64,000 nt of DNA. It comes from Acanthosepion esculentum (Eukaryota; Mollusca; Cephalopoda; Sepiida; Sepiidae). The position numbers were made by a program, and so were the translations under genes. Shown here piece after piece: positions 10,915 through 22,107 of the stretch (positions are counted from its first letter, which is position 1; the number at the start of each line of letters is the position of its first letter). Under the pieces are notes generated by a model, which was given only the letters and a program-made list of their open reading frames with translations, had not been told where the DNA came from and made no database searches. The stretch lies in contig OZ038478.1 in NCBI GenBank assembly GCA_964036315.1, forward strand, positions 143,014,057 to 143,078,056, in the 5' to 3' direction.

Positions 10915-11635
10915 ACGATAAAAAGAGAAATGATATCAATTTACTGTGAAATGCTTAAATATTTATTAATACGAAGATTAAGTAGTAGAAATAATTATTT
11001 TCCTTTTTTAAACCTCTTCCAATGAAGACATTCAGAAGAATTATTAAAGATGAATAAATCAATCACATGCTACTGATATACAACTGTCATTTCCAAATAC
11101 AAAAACGTACCGTTTCTCTTCGAATGTCTGCCCAAAATATGCCTGAGAATTCTCATATAAATATTCAGGTAATTTGACTGAAAATGTTCCCTTGCTCAAA
11201 GGTCCTTTGAAATCTTGGCACTAAAGCTGGCAGCATTTTTGTGCAAAAATGATTAACTAAAAAAAAGCAAAAGATGCCCAGGACAGACACATTTGTACAT
11301 ATTGCCTAAAGATTTACCAAAGAACCAAATGAAATCTAAATAGAGACAGTCGTTGATAGGAACCGGTCATTTGTTTATTTATCGATGTTAGCTGGATATG
11401 ATTAAAACTTTAGCAGGAAAGAGCATAAAAAAGGAAAAGGTGAGAGCAAGACACCAATAAAGGTGAATTGTCATAGTTTCAGACGTTAACAGATGTAAAG
11501 ATAAGAAAAAAACTCACTAAAGAGATAATCATTTTAAGGAAGATAAAATGTTTTATAATAAATGCAAAACTATTTAGCATATTGATGTAATAGAAGGAAG
11601 TAATTATTCAAAGCAATACTTACATACAGTATTCA
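10915..11635. other. intergenic, nothing recognised
   Basis: AT-rich; no domain, RNA or repeat recognised. Confidence 0.4.
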
Positions 11636-11637
11636 TG

Positions 11638-11712
11638 CATATATATATATACAAATATATTTTACATATATATATATATTATATGTTTCTATATATATGT
11701 TTATCTATATAC

Positions 11713-11784
<72 letters not shown>
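11638..11784. repeat. (AT)n microsatellite
   Basis: AT repeats with interruptions, pure over about 11722-11784. Confidence 0.98.
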
Positions 11785-11786
<2 letters not shown>

Positions 11787-11981
11787 GTCGATTTAAGAAA
11801 ATAATTATCGAACCGTATATAATTGCAAAGGGGAAAGCAGATTTATTTCCCCCGGGAAGAATGTGAAAAGACAAAATTATTTTCTATTAAAATATTTTAC
11901 TTTTGGGTGTGTATATGTCAAAATGAAAACATACAAGTATCTTCAGCTTTTGTGTATTTACAATATTTGCGTGAATGTGTC

Positions 11982-12134
11982 AGAAAGAGAGAGAGAGAGA
12001 GACAAAAAAGAGAGAGAGAAAAATGAGAGAGAGAAAAGAGAGAGAAAGAGAGGCGGTTTAATGTATGCACGTGAGAGGTGAAATTAAAAGATAAAGAGAT
12101 TAAAAGATAAAGAGATTAAAAGATAAAGAGAATA
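11982..12134 (+). repeat. (GA)n tract followed by a 16-bp tandem repeat
   Basis: An interrupted GA tract (11982-12052) is followed at 12082-12134 by three to four copies of attaaaagataaagag. Chance open frames made only of RE and KR repeats cover it. Confidence 0.95.
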
Positions 12135-12235
12135 AAAGAAGAGACATAAAGAATATGTATTTTATGCGTGTGCGCCATTTCGCATATGATTCTTTGAATT
12201 GCTGTATCTTTCAAATGCCTGCAATATTTCCAGCA

Positions 12236-12290
12236 CATTTCTTTCTTTCTTTCTTTCTTCCTTCCTTCTTTTCTTTCTTTCTTTTTTTAA
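12236..12290. repeat. (CTTT)n microsatellite
   Basis: CTTT repeats with CCTT variants, ending in a T run. Confidence 0.97.
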
Positions 12291-12359
12291 GCATTTCACC
12301 CCTAGCAAAGGGGGAAGCCACTAGCACGCAAAGGGTTACAGAAGATTTCGAGTGAGATC

Positions 12360-12890
12360 AGATAGGAGTGATAGAGGAAAGGATGTGGAGAAGGATAGCG
12401 GATAGATCAAGGCAACTGGAGATGTCGATTGACATTACATTTGAATAGTTGGAGATTATAGTTGTCAGGGAAATAGGAATAAGGAAGGTAGTTCCACAAG
12501 CGAGAGGTGCGAGATATGAAGCTATTGGAGTAGAAAAGACGGCTACATTTAATAGTTTCAATAGTGGAAGGTTAAGAGCAGAATGCCAGCCTCGTAGGAC
12601 GCTTGAATTCATGGAGTCTGGGAACCAGCGAAAGCAGCTCATCGGAGCAATTACCGTGAAGGTATTTGTAAAAAAGACAGTGAGAGGCGACGGCGTCTGT
12701 GAGAGAGCGACTGCAGACGAGATGCCAGATAAGAGCCAATTATATTACATATTCGTCTCTGGATCTTATCAAGAACCCCGAGGCAAACAGGTGCTCCTGA
12801 CCATATATGGCAGCAATAATCGATGCCATGGTTGAAGGATCGATTCAGGGGAGAAAAATTTCCTGGCCTGCCACAGGGAGCCAAATTTGC
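12360..12890 (-). pseudogene. CR1/Jockey-like LINE, 3' remnant
   Basis: On the minus strand the sequence reads HIWSGAPVCLGVLDKIQRR, then ICNIIGSYLASRLQSLSHRR, the same C-terminal ORF2 motif as at 42280-42400 (HIWSGAP and LDKIQRRLCNVIG). It is followed by the CSDEL-type and SYNLQ-type end region down to about 12360. It lies in opposite orientation to the 42-kb copy. A frameshift lies in the middle. No catalytic motif is included. Confidence 0.8.
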
Positions 12891-12898
12891 TTGCGGTG

Positions 12899-13017
12899 GA
12901 CTTTCTTTCTTTCTTTCTTTCTTTATACATTCCTTTGTTAAACATTTCGTTTTTTATCGTTCGGCCGATCTTGATTACACATTTCTCTGTTGGCGTTGGA
13001 TTCTAACTGAAAGGGAC

Positions 13018-13052
<35 letters not shown>
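12899..13052. repeat. (CTTT)n and (GA)n microsatellites
   Basis: CTTT repeats at 12899-12924 and a GA tract at 13017-13052, with about 90 bp of other sequence between them. Confidence 0.95.
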
Positions 13053-13053
<1 letters not shown>

Positions 13054-13059
13054 TGGTGA

Positions 13060-13555
13060 TTTTTTTCTTTTTTTTATAAAATACGAATTAGATATAAAAG
13101 AATAGAATCTAAAAACTGAGAACACACTATGTGAAAAGAATGAAATGCATAACAGTAAAGAAAAGGGAAGGCCTTTTTCAAAATATAGTGAAGGCAAAAG
13201 ATTCGTCAAAAAGCGAAATGGAAAAAATTTGGATAAATGGGGATCGTTAAAAAAAGGCCGGAAGAATGTGACAAATAGAAAAATATATTAATTAATAATT
13301 GAAAGAAAGAAAAATGTATCAACCCATTTGTTAGTAATTAAGGCAGGATAAATGTCCTTCTATACTCGTTGGCTTCGTACCTAATCACCTCAAAGTAGTA
13401 AATACAAAGATATATTACATTAATCTTGGCGGAGATTCTTGGTCGGGTTGAGAAGATGACGTAGAGGAAGTTGTAAGTTAGTGCTTTAAACTGGATGAAA
13501 AGAGAAACATTAGTATACAAAAGAAAGTGAACAGAGAAGAAAAGAAGTAGAAAAT
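13060..13555. other. intergenic, nothing recognised
   Basis: AT-rich, purine-biased; no recognisable gene or element. Confidence 0.4.
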
Positions 13556-13559
13556 AAGG

Positions 13560-13862
13560 GACTCTTGCACTAAGCAAAGAAAAATGAAGAAAGAGAATGT
13601 GAAGAATAAGATGAATAAATAAACGAATAAAATAGAAGCAAAAGAAAGAAAGAAAACAAGGAAGAAATAAATAAATAAATAAAACAAGGAAGAAATAAAG
13701 AAAGGAGTAAAGAAAGAAAGAAAGAAGTAAAGAAAGAAAGAAAGAAAGAAACAAATGAAGAAAGGAAGGAAGAAAAAAGAATGGAAGAAAGAATGAAAGA
13801 AAGAAAGGAACGAAGAAAGATACAAAGAAAGAAAGCAAGAAAAAGAAAAGGAAGAAATGTTC
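13560..13862. repeat. purine-rich simple repeat (AAAG/AAGT/AAATA words)
   Basis: Irregular repeats of gaaa, gaagtaaa and aataaata words. The composition resembles the large array at 47.77-64 kb, but without its regular 27-bp unit. It produces minus-strand open frames rich in Phe, Leu and Ser that I do not count as genes. Confidence 0.9.
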
Positions 13863-14344
13863 TTACAAAATGCAGGCATTTCAAAGATACAGTAATTCAA
13901 AGAAACATGTGAGTTGCAACTCGACGTTACGAAGGTAATGATTCCTATTTTATAATGGTGGCTCACAGCGTTATAATAGATGTTGGTGATGTAGCAGTAC
14001 AGGGAAAACCTTCCCACAAATGAGCCGTGTATAGTTTTTGCCTTTTTACAGATAGCCACTTGACGGCTGTTTAGCAAAATATTGTCTGGCATCAAAATGT
14101 ATTCGAAGCAGATGTATGTCATCGAATTCCTTCTTGCAAATAGAGCTGCACATATTGGCATATATGGATTTTACGGAGACCAAATTATGGATGTAGGCAT
14201 AGGTGAAAGATAATATGTTACACTAATGCCAGCAGCAATATGTTTGTCGCTTCTAATATAGCTTTTCACCATAATGTCATTCATATTATTTTTGATCTCT
14301 GGCGAAATTTCATAACCGGCAGTGCTGAGAATTGTATTAAATAC

Positions 14345-14690
14345 GTTTTGTAACTGAAAACTATCGATATTCTTTCATTATTCAGGCTGAAAACTGTCGC
14401 TATTTTGTCCTTATTCAGGCTGAAAACTGTCGATATTCAGGTTGAAAACTGTCCATATTTAGGCTGAACACTGTCCATAGTTTGGCTGAAAACTGTCCAT
14501 ATTTAGTCTGAAAAATGTCCACATTCAGGCTGAAAACTGTCCATGTTCAGACAGAAAACTGTCCACATTCAGGCTGAAAACTGTCCATAGTCAGGCTGAA
14601 AACTGTCCATATTCAGGCTGAAAACTGTCCATGTTCAGACAGAAAACTGGTCATATTCAGGCTGGAAACTGTACCTATCATGTCTGTATT
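14345..14690 (+). repeat. 22-bp minisatellite, about 14 copies
   Basis: Tandem copies of a unit close to attcaggctgaaaactgtcc plus two bases. The core ctgaaaactgtcc is strongly kept, while the linker varies (atattc, atgttcag, acattcag, atagtc). Substitutions differ between copies, some shared by alternate copies (the cagacagaaaactg type occurs twice), which suggests block duplication. Confidence 0.95.
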
Positions 14691-14699
14691 CATGCTGAA

Positions 14700-15420
14700 C
14701 ACTGACTCTGTTCTGTCTCTATTTTCCTCTTGTAATATTGCCATCTACGTCAATGAAAAGGGATTAAATCTCTCATGAATAACAAACATAACATCGACTA
14801 TTCAATAAATAACACCAATAACGAGGTGATGTGTAGCTCAAGGGTTTTCTCTGAAAATGGATCCTTTATTATCATGATGATGTAAGAGACTCTCTCTTTC
14901 TTCCCTCTCAGGTATCATCTATCTTCATCTGTATTATCGCACGTGTGTACGTCCTCGGCACAGCTGTATTGATTTCATGTCCACGACGCAAATATTCAGT
15001 GGTGATTTGAAGGCTATCTCTCAGATGAAATCGCTAATGCACTTGGCTTTCTGTATCTTTCTGCAGAAATAAAGTGGGACTATTATTATAGGGTCGTCTG
15101 CCGTACACCGGAGCAAGTGTTCTCTAAGCTGATCTAGCAGATTCGAGGGAATTTGGTGCTTTTTTGAGACTATAGATTTGTGACTGTTTTGGAAGCTTAC
15201 GCGTGAAAGTCAGCTAGATAATCTCCACAGATACTGCTGCAGTGAAGTTGATGCACACCGCCGTGTTCCGTATATTTGTGACATGGATTGATAGGTTACA
15301 TGTCATTTCAGCGTTTCCTTCAAGTAACAAGTCAGGGATTCAAAAGCTTATTTTAATGTCCTGTAGGCCCCCACAAACTAAAGAACTGGTTTAACATAAT
15401 TATGCTACTTCCATTTCTGT
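14700..15420. other. intergenic, nothing recognised
   Basis: Mixed composition with no recognisable domain, RNA or repeat. Confidence 0.4.
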
Positions 15421-15422
15421 GG

Positions 15423-15539
15423 GCTTGCAGTCATACCACTTTAAAACCCGTTCTCGTACAATCATCAAATTTAAGCAACGTCGACCCTAGTCAGTACCTA
15501 GGTGAGTAACCGCCTGGGAATATCAGGTGTTATAAGCTA
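15423..15539 (+). pseudogene. 5S rRNA-like sequence
   Basis: It aligns along about 117 nt with metazoan 5S rRNA: CATACCA near the 5' end, TTAAGCAACGTCG in the middle (15471-15483), then AGTACCTAGGTGAGTAACCG and CCTGGGAATA, ending GGTGTTATAAGCTA. The core GATCACCGAAG is changed to aatcatcaaat, which damages the internal promoter. This points to a pseudogene or an old SINE3 head. It sits directly upstream of the Penelope-like fragment. Confidence 0.8.
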
Positions 15540-15555
15540 GGAACTAAGTAACAAT

Positions 15556-15941
15556 TTAGAACATCTCTCATTCTTAGACAATTTCGTAGAAAACATTAAC
15601 ACTTTCACCAACTCATAGTATAAAAAACCCACGAGCGGAAACTCTTGCCACCTTAATTTTAAGTGTGAATGCCCAGTCAAATACAAAATAGATGTGATTA
15701 AAAAATGAACTTCCTAAAGAGAGCACACCAGTTTTCATCCACTCATCTCATTTTCTTTAAAGAACTCAACAAGGCAAAACAGACACTAGTTTGCAATGAT
15801 TTTCTTAACTACCTCTTCAACCAAGAGATCAGTCAATTTCTTTCCAAAGTAAATAATAATGATACTGAACACACAGACAAAAACAATAACGTAAATATCT
15901 ACAAACGCCAAATGCTTATGCGTGGGTGGTGTAATGAATAA
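15556..15941 (+). pseudogene. Penelope-like element, RT C-terminal fragment
   Basis: The translation reads LEHLSFLDNFV, then (after a stop) YKKPTSGNSCHLNFKCECP and, after a frame change in an A run near 15700, RAHQFSSTHLIFFKEL and LVCNDFLNYLF. The order, a SFLD motif, a Y-K-KPT motif, a C-P box and then RA-H-F-x-E and a short helical end, is the layout after the catalytic core in Penelope-like reverse transcriptases. The YxDD core and the GIY-YIG endonuclease are absent. I did not confirm this by a search. Confidence 0.6.
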
Positions 15942-16030
15942 CTGCTCAGAATTAGAATAAAACTAAAGGGATAAAACTTCTTGAGATACTAATGATAAGG
16001 AAATGTATCGATTTACAAAGCGTAGCTCAG

Positions 16031-16146
16031 ATGTGGCACAAGGCCGAAAGTATGGGGCAAGCAGTGAAGAACGGACTCACTACTCATTGCGTAATTGTAC
16101 TAGCGAGACAAGCTTGCTAACCATTACACCACCTCGAGGTGCCCAA
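16031..16146 (-). mobile_element. tRNA-derived SINE
   Basis: On the minus strand the element begins GGGCACCTCGAGG and contains TGGTGTAATGGTTAGC, a full match to the Pol III A box (TRGYNNARYNGG). The B box is weak. The 3' part holds TTTCGGCCTTGTGCCACAT (plus strand 16031-16049), identical to 19 bases in the 3' end of the Tx1-like LINE at 34468-34486. Sharing of tail sequence fits a SINE copied by that LINE type. Confidence 0.6.
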
Positions 16147-16149
16147 TGA

Positions 16150-17498
16150 TAGGTAAATGTATAGTGCAATTACTGCCCATTTCTTCGAGGGGCACTGCAC
16201 ACGATAAATATTTGTCTCAGTTTCAGTTTTGTTACATACAAAGCTTATTTTAATTTTGGTATAGTACTATAAACATATAGTAAACTTCAACCACGCCGCC
16301 TCCCTAACCAGTTTTATTGTTTTTATGCCATTTTATAAAATTGACAGAAAGCCTCCTTCTTGAGGAACCGTTTTCGAAGTATCACTCGATTACACTAAAG
16401 ATATAGTATCGTGGGCGCATACTAACATCTGCAGAATATAAACGATGAAGAACTAGGTATTCTGATTTGCCTGTAAAAGGTCATCCGTTTATAATCCGTA
16501 GCAATTGGTCATTTGAGCAATTTTATTGAATATGTCGGAGAAATAAGCAACATTAAAAAATGATTGCAGCAACTCGAACACATTTATTATATACTCAACG
16601 TAGATTACACATTTGTTATTACCTTGTAACTTTTAAAGGAAAACATTTTTAAACTAATTTTGTTGCTTAGAAAGAGTTTTTCAACTGCTGGACATAATCA
16701 TGTATAGTTAGAACTTTCATGATATTTTTTTCATGCAAAAAAAGAACAGTCGCATTATACATAGGTAATTAAAAAAAAACATAATACGTTGGCTGGTTAC
16801 ACAGGTAATTTTTTCTGGAGACGTTAAAATCCATGGATTTTCGGTGACCATAACTTAGCTAGTAGGCCGACAGTCTCATGAGACCTTTGGCTAACCTTAA
16901 CGGTAGAAACATGAACGAAAATAAAAGTACGGTATCTAAAATATTTTACGGTAGGTTGTTTTGTTCTCGCTGTTTTGTACAAAAAAGAATCAAGACCATT
17001 TATTTGCTATAAATGATGTCCAAGGTGATGCCCAGTACACCAATATTGGACTACGGTAGGCCTACTGCAGTTGCTCAGAAGCTGAGGTCACATTATACAT
17101 GAGCGATATGAAAAAAGTAACATTTTTTTTGACAAGAGAAATTCAGGGTTCGCACTATATATGAAGTAAGCATATACACGAGTAAATACGGTATATTTCT
17201 ATTTAATCTTGATGTTTATCTATGGAAACTGATATCAAATATATCTATCCGTCTCAAAATATGTCCCGTCTCTTATTGATTACGCACACAAAATAAACTA
17301 CTATATTACAACTGCCAGTTAATAACATCAGCTTATTTGACAAAAAAAAAAAACAAAAAAAAAACGCAATACAAATTAAATTCCAGATGAAAAAAATGCA
17401 AGGAAATAGTGTATATTCACAAAAATATATTGATTAGAAAGTTCTCGATTTTAATTTAGAATGAAAGATGAAAGTAGAAATTGATCGAAAGGCTAACG

Positions 17499-17500
<2 letters not shown>
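16150..17500. other. intergenic, nothing recognised
   Basis: AT-rich with several A runs; no gene or element recognised. Confidence 0.4.

Positions 17501-17501
<1 letters not shown>

Positions 17502-17565
<64 letters not shown>
17502..17565. repeat. (CA)n(TA)n compound microsatellite
   Basis: CA repeats followed directly by TA repeats. Confidence 0.98.
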
Positions 17566-17569
<4 letters not shown>

Positions 17570-17891
17570 GTGTGCCCATGTGAATTTGAACAGCTACTGA
17601 CTTAATTTAAAAGCTGATCTAAGATTTTTTTTTTTAAAATGCTTCATTAGGAATTTTGGAGTCTTTCCGTGAGTTGAAAGAAACTTTTTTCATCGAATGA
17701 TTAAAGTCAATGTGTTTATGTCTCAAGTGTTCTTTTCTCATAGATGATATGATTTCTACTGAAAACGATCTCCAAAACAACACCAATAACACTTAAAGAG
17801 TTTACATTTCATGAACGTTAATAAATCATTAATAGTAAGTGAAAGTCCTGCAGGCTGAAAAGTTCTTGACCCATTCAAGAAGTGATACCCC

Positions 17892-17894
<3 letters not shown>

Positions 17895-17954
<60 letters not shown>
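17895..17954. repeat. (AT)n microsatellite
   Basis: AT repeats with one GT interruption. Confidence 0.98.
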
Positions 17955-18255
17955 GTTTGTATGTATTTTTCACTTTAATCATCATCTATAGTGAATACTC
18001 ATATTTGAGTAGACGCCCCGTTTATTTATTTAACAATATATTTATTTCTCTTCGGCTCAGCGTCCGGTTAGAAAATAAGAAACAGTAATTTGACTTTGCT
18101 AACTAGGCGCATCCTCTTTGACTGAATGGTATAGCACAACAGGTTTGATCCCTCAGGGGGAATCGTATTTTCTATGAAATGTTTCGGACATTCAAGAGAG
18201 TAAATGTTATTAATGCTGTTTAAATATTTGTATGTATGAAAATGACGAATAAACA

Positions 18256-18256
<1 letters not shown>

Positions 18257-18315
<59 letters not shown>
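18257..18315. repeat. (AT)n microsatellite
   Basis: Pure TA dinucleotide tract of about 59 bp. Confidence 0.98.
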
Positions 18316-18317
<2 letters not shown>

Positions 18318-18654
18318 TGTGTTCTCAAATATGTACTCACTCTTTAAATGACAATAAATGCACTGTTTATTGACTTGCATACAAGATTAATTGTTAAAAT
18401 TAAGAAATATTATTGTTTATTGACTTATAATAAGGTTTATCGGATTAAATTAAATATTAAATATATTACTTTAATTTCGGTACAAGATATGAAACGAGTG
18501 TTAGATACACGACAGAACGGCCTTTGCAAGACTAAGTTTCGTGTTGATTCTTACTTTACAGAGAAAAACATCCGACAAATTTAACAAATTTGTCTAAGAA
18601 TTCTCTGTATTAGGTGAATACGCAGGTAGCATCGAAGTTACCAGTGAAATAAGT

Positions 18655-18800
18655 GGAATCAGCCGTCCGAGTTCAAATTCAACCTTAGCCTGTTGCGTTA
18701 AATTTCGTACAAATATCCTTTCGAAGACATGAATCCGTCTCTTTACGTTATCCCCAACTATGGGTTAAACTATTCGGCTTTCTAGCCTTGAGTCACAACT
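18655..18800 (+). mobile_element. tRNA-derived SINE
   Basis: Here the family is in plus orientation. A B-box-like CGAGTTCAAATTCAACC (near 18679-18695) is followed by CGTTAAATTTCGTACAAATA, CCTTTCGAAGACATGAATCC and AACTATGGGTTAAAC, the mirror of the copies at 5535-5735, 6190-6300 and 7640-7835. The tRNA-like 5' end is poorly kept. Confidence 0.55.
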
Positions 18801-18809
18801 AGTATCTTA

Positions 18810-20555
18810 GAAGGAAATACCTGAATTTCAAAGTGAAGAGAAGGCAGCAGGAAACCAATACACCATCTTTTCCAAGGGACATCGAAATTTACTGATAATT
18901 ATAAATTGGAATATGTGACATTATCTTAATATTCTTCTTACTATAAAACATTATATTTCGATAAAGTCTTATTTTAGCTGCAAGGGTATCTGATGGATCG
19001 TTAAAATATATGCTTTCTCGTTCATAAATGGTTTTATAGATATTTTGTTTATAACAATATTTATAATATTATTTAAACTGCCTGTATAACTGTCTCCCTT
19101 TCTCTCTCGAACACACAGTTATTCTTTATTTCGTTCGTCTGTGTATTTAACAAGTCAATAATAATATTATTTTGTGTCAGATATAAGTCTTTTCTTCATT
19201 GTTGGGCGAAGAGCTTCCTAGACTGAAATCAACGACCAGGCGGAGAGTTACCCGGATGGAATTAACGTAAATGTGCCCGAGAAGAGGGTGAACATTCAGT
19301 TTGGAGTACATCAGTTTGAATCTAATCTGGAGAAGGATGAGTTACACTAGTTTAAGCTGCGCTAGGCACGCTGCGATTTTGGCCATCATCCAAGATATAT
19401 GGCGGGAAGAGACCAGGTGTTCAGCAGCGCTATAAAGCTACAAGCACACCCAGTGATGATGATGATGATGATGTGTCTTTTTGAAAAAGCATCACAACAA
19501 ATTAATAGTAAATGAATTTAGGTCCGGTTGGCTCTTGAGTCAAAATTAAAACATTGAAAGGATTTATAACCGAATCTAAGTATGTAGAGAGTGTAGTATA
19601 TAGGAGGCAGCATATATTTTTCTGGCTGTCATACTCTTCTATAGCACATACAGTTGACTTATGCTAATCCATAACGACACGTCGATGTCTCTCTTTCTAT
19701 TTCCGTGTGCATGTAAAATTATAGAGTTTGTGGGCTCTTGAAATAACTCAAGAGGCTTATGACGATTTTAATTTATGATTTGATTGTATTATACATTTGT
19801 GAAAATGTAAAATATGCAAATATTTCATGAAAATTATTTAGTTCCTCCACATAACTGTTTCATGGTATTGTTGAACAAATGGCAAAATTTAGGACGCCCC
19901 TATTATTTTAACTACCTTTACTCCTCGGTGATGCTAATTGTTTTAAAATCCGATTATTAGAATTGTAACAAAACTTATGAAAGTGAATTTATACATTTTC
20001 TTTCTTCTTCAAAATTGGAAGCAAAATAATAAATGCTATTTATTTATAGATTGTTTATTTATATTATTTATTAATTAGATTGTTAAAATAGATGTAAAAA
20101 AATAACTAATTACCAATCGATTCAAAATGTATAAAATGGTAAATAATAAGTATTTGTTTATAGTTGGTTCACATATTTTAATAATTTAGCAAATGTTTAT
20201 AAATTTATTAATAAAAATCGTTTTCATATTTCTTTCTTTATAAATATTGCGTTGCATTAGTTTTAAGTGTAATACTTTTCAGAATATAAAATTATTCTGT
20301 AAAGAAACAATATAATAAATAAACAGCGTTTAATATCTTAGTAGTACATTCAAAAGAACAGAAAATGTATACATTAATAGCGGTGTGAAGGGTATGTAGT
20401 ACCATAAATATTTTTTTAGATTTATTTTAGTCAAAGGAGAATGCAAATAACACGTTAAATTCTGAAATCAGTCGAATATGTTTCCCACGTTGAATAATAC
20501 AAATTATACAAAGAATTAATCTAGCGATAAAGGAATTGAACGTATTCGGGACCAT
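18810..20555. other. intergenic, with a repeat-like block at 19220-19480
   Basis: Mostly AT-rich. The block 19220-19480 is higher in GC and ends in about six GAT units (near 19456-19473), the usual end of a retroposed repeat. Its frame reads LEKDELH and later RHAAILAIIQDIW, then stops. I do not recognise the family. The rest holds nothing I can support. Confidence 0.35.
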
Positions 20556-20559
20556 CGAG

Positions 20560-21637
20560 TCAATGCGAATGATTCTTTCCATAACTGCATTGTATGCACC
20601 ATATAGTTTTGCATTCGAATTATTCCTTTTCCGAGGCTAAATCTCGGACATCAGACCAACTTGGCCAGTTCCTCAACAGGTCGTCAGACAACCTCACTTC
20701 GAAATTTTCAAACATGTCTCTACAGAATTCGGCAATTCAATTGTTCGTCACGTAACAGAGACGCTAAGACAAGCTCTTCAACATATCCTAATAAGCACGT
20801 GGTGCACTCTTTTTGCAACTGTCAGCAAAGTGTCCAATTCACCCCCAGACAGAATTTCAACTGTAAAAAACAGATTGCGGAGGACAAGTGACAACGAGCC
20901 TCAAGTGTTCAGACAACCCTTTCTACAGTATTTTCTATCGACAGCATTATTCTGAAATGGAAGCAAACTCAAAGTTTCATTGGAATGAACGCACATTAAT
21001 TTTTTCTGGACGACTCGCTGTTCCATGACAATACATTCGATGCGACATCACTGTGAGAATGTGCATGCACGTTATTCATCGCTACTAATATTGCAAATTC
21101 CACATTCTCTCATTACTTGCAACTGGTCATTGCAATCGCACCCTGTTCCATACTGAAACTCAAAAAGCGCGCGCATACAATTAATTCGACACCACGTGGA
21201 CTCAACTCTTTCACGTCATTTCCTTGCTTCCCATGCCTTACAACATTTATTTCGGAAGACTCACTGTTCCGAATATGTATCGATGCATCATTCTTTCAAC
21301 GAAAAGTTTTGCTGGCAAAGATTCGTATAATCACTAAAAAGCAAATCTTTTCTCAAATTCGCCGTGACTGCAACGACCAGCAGCGATCATCAGCTGCAAC
21401 GATCAACCTTTCCCGCATATTATTCGACATTACGACGACGCGTACATCACGATGACGTCATACTCAAATTCACGCGTACATTGTCGACATACACATACTC
21501 ACATTGTGCTACACGCCGCACACATTTCAGATTACATTTCTAACCACAGTTGTCACACTCGTTACTTATCGCATGCACGCTCCATATTTCGTTACACACG
21601 TGACATATTAATGCCCATTCGGCATGCCCATTAATCT
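20560..21637 (+). other. likely 3' internal region of an LTR retroelement, unrecognised coding
   Basis: The base composition shifts: more C and less A/T bias than the flanks, continuing into the LTR-like block that follows. One plus frame reads EFGNSIVRHVTETLRQALQH, then PPDRISTVKNRLRR over about 90 codons near 20690-20930. Another frame (21117-21455) is open for 112 codons. I recognise no gag, pol or env domain. Position before a polypurine run and an LTR is the only reason to call it element-internal. Confidence 0.35.
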
Positions 21638-21646
21638 GAGGGGAGA
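21638..21646 (+). promoter_or_regulatory. polypurine tract candidate
   Basis: The run gaggggaga lies directly before the TGTGGA that starts the LTR-like block, as expected for plus-strand DNA priming at a 3' LTR. Confidence 0.4.
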
Positions 21647-21780
21647 TATGTGGACTCGTCCATGTCAACCAGTTTACCCTCTGCTAGGAAATGCACCCTT
21701 CCTGTTACGATATTACCAACATCGTACTTACAGATAATCAACAGGCATTCATTGGTTAATCACCGTCAATCTAGCTTGCT

Positions 21781-21802
21781 GATTGGTCAGTATCGACCAA
21801 TC
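21781..21802 (+). promoter_or_regulatory. convergent CCAAT boxes
   Basis: gattggtc and gaccaatc form a perfect 8-bp inverted repeat with a 6-nt spacer, each arm holding a CCAAT pentamer. They lie about 60 bp before the TATA box. Confidence 0.55.
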
Positions 21803-21862
21803 AGATCGCTCCCACGCGCACGATCATATAACGCGCCATTCTTCCCGGAGCCTACGAGATGG

Positions 21863-21869
21863 TATAAAA
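21863..21869 (+). promoter_or_regulatory. TATA box of the LTR
   Basis: tataaaa in the context ggtataaaaaccc, downstream of the paired CCAAT boxes. RNA start would be expected about 30 bp further on. Confidence 0.55.
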
Positions 21870-21934
21870 ACCCAAGAACACGTGTCACGCCGAACAGTCC
21901 CGAGCAGACCGGAGCAGTCCCGACAACGACAAAC

Positions 21935-22107
21935 AATTTCGACCGCTCACACATTGCCAAAATGTAACGCTCAAGGAACTCCCGTCTTGACTAACGCAGT
22001 CAGACGTTAAAGAACTTTCGTTGACAATTTCGACCGCTTACAGCATTGCCAAAATACAACTCTCAGAGAACTCCCGTCTTGACTAACGCAGTCAGACGTT
22101 AAAGAAC
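21935..22107 (+). repeat. 85-bp tandem duplication within the LTR
   Basis: A block beginning acaatttcgaccgct and ending cagacgttaaagaacttt occurs twice in a row. The second half (ctcccgtcttgactaacgca and onward) is identical in both copies, while the first half differs by several bases. It lies in the presumed R or early U5 part, just after the TATA box. Confidence 0.9.

Noticed and set aside
13338..14161. Minus-strand frames of 104 to 227 codons rich in Phe, Leu and Ser
   Set aside because: They lie over the AAAG/AAGT simple repeat and overlap one another in three frames.
17882..18340. Frames of alternating Tyr and Ile
   Set aside because: Translations of (AT)n microsatellites.
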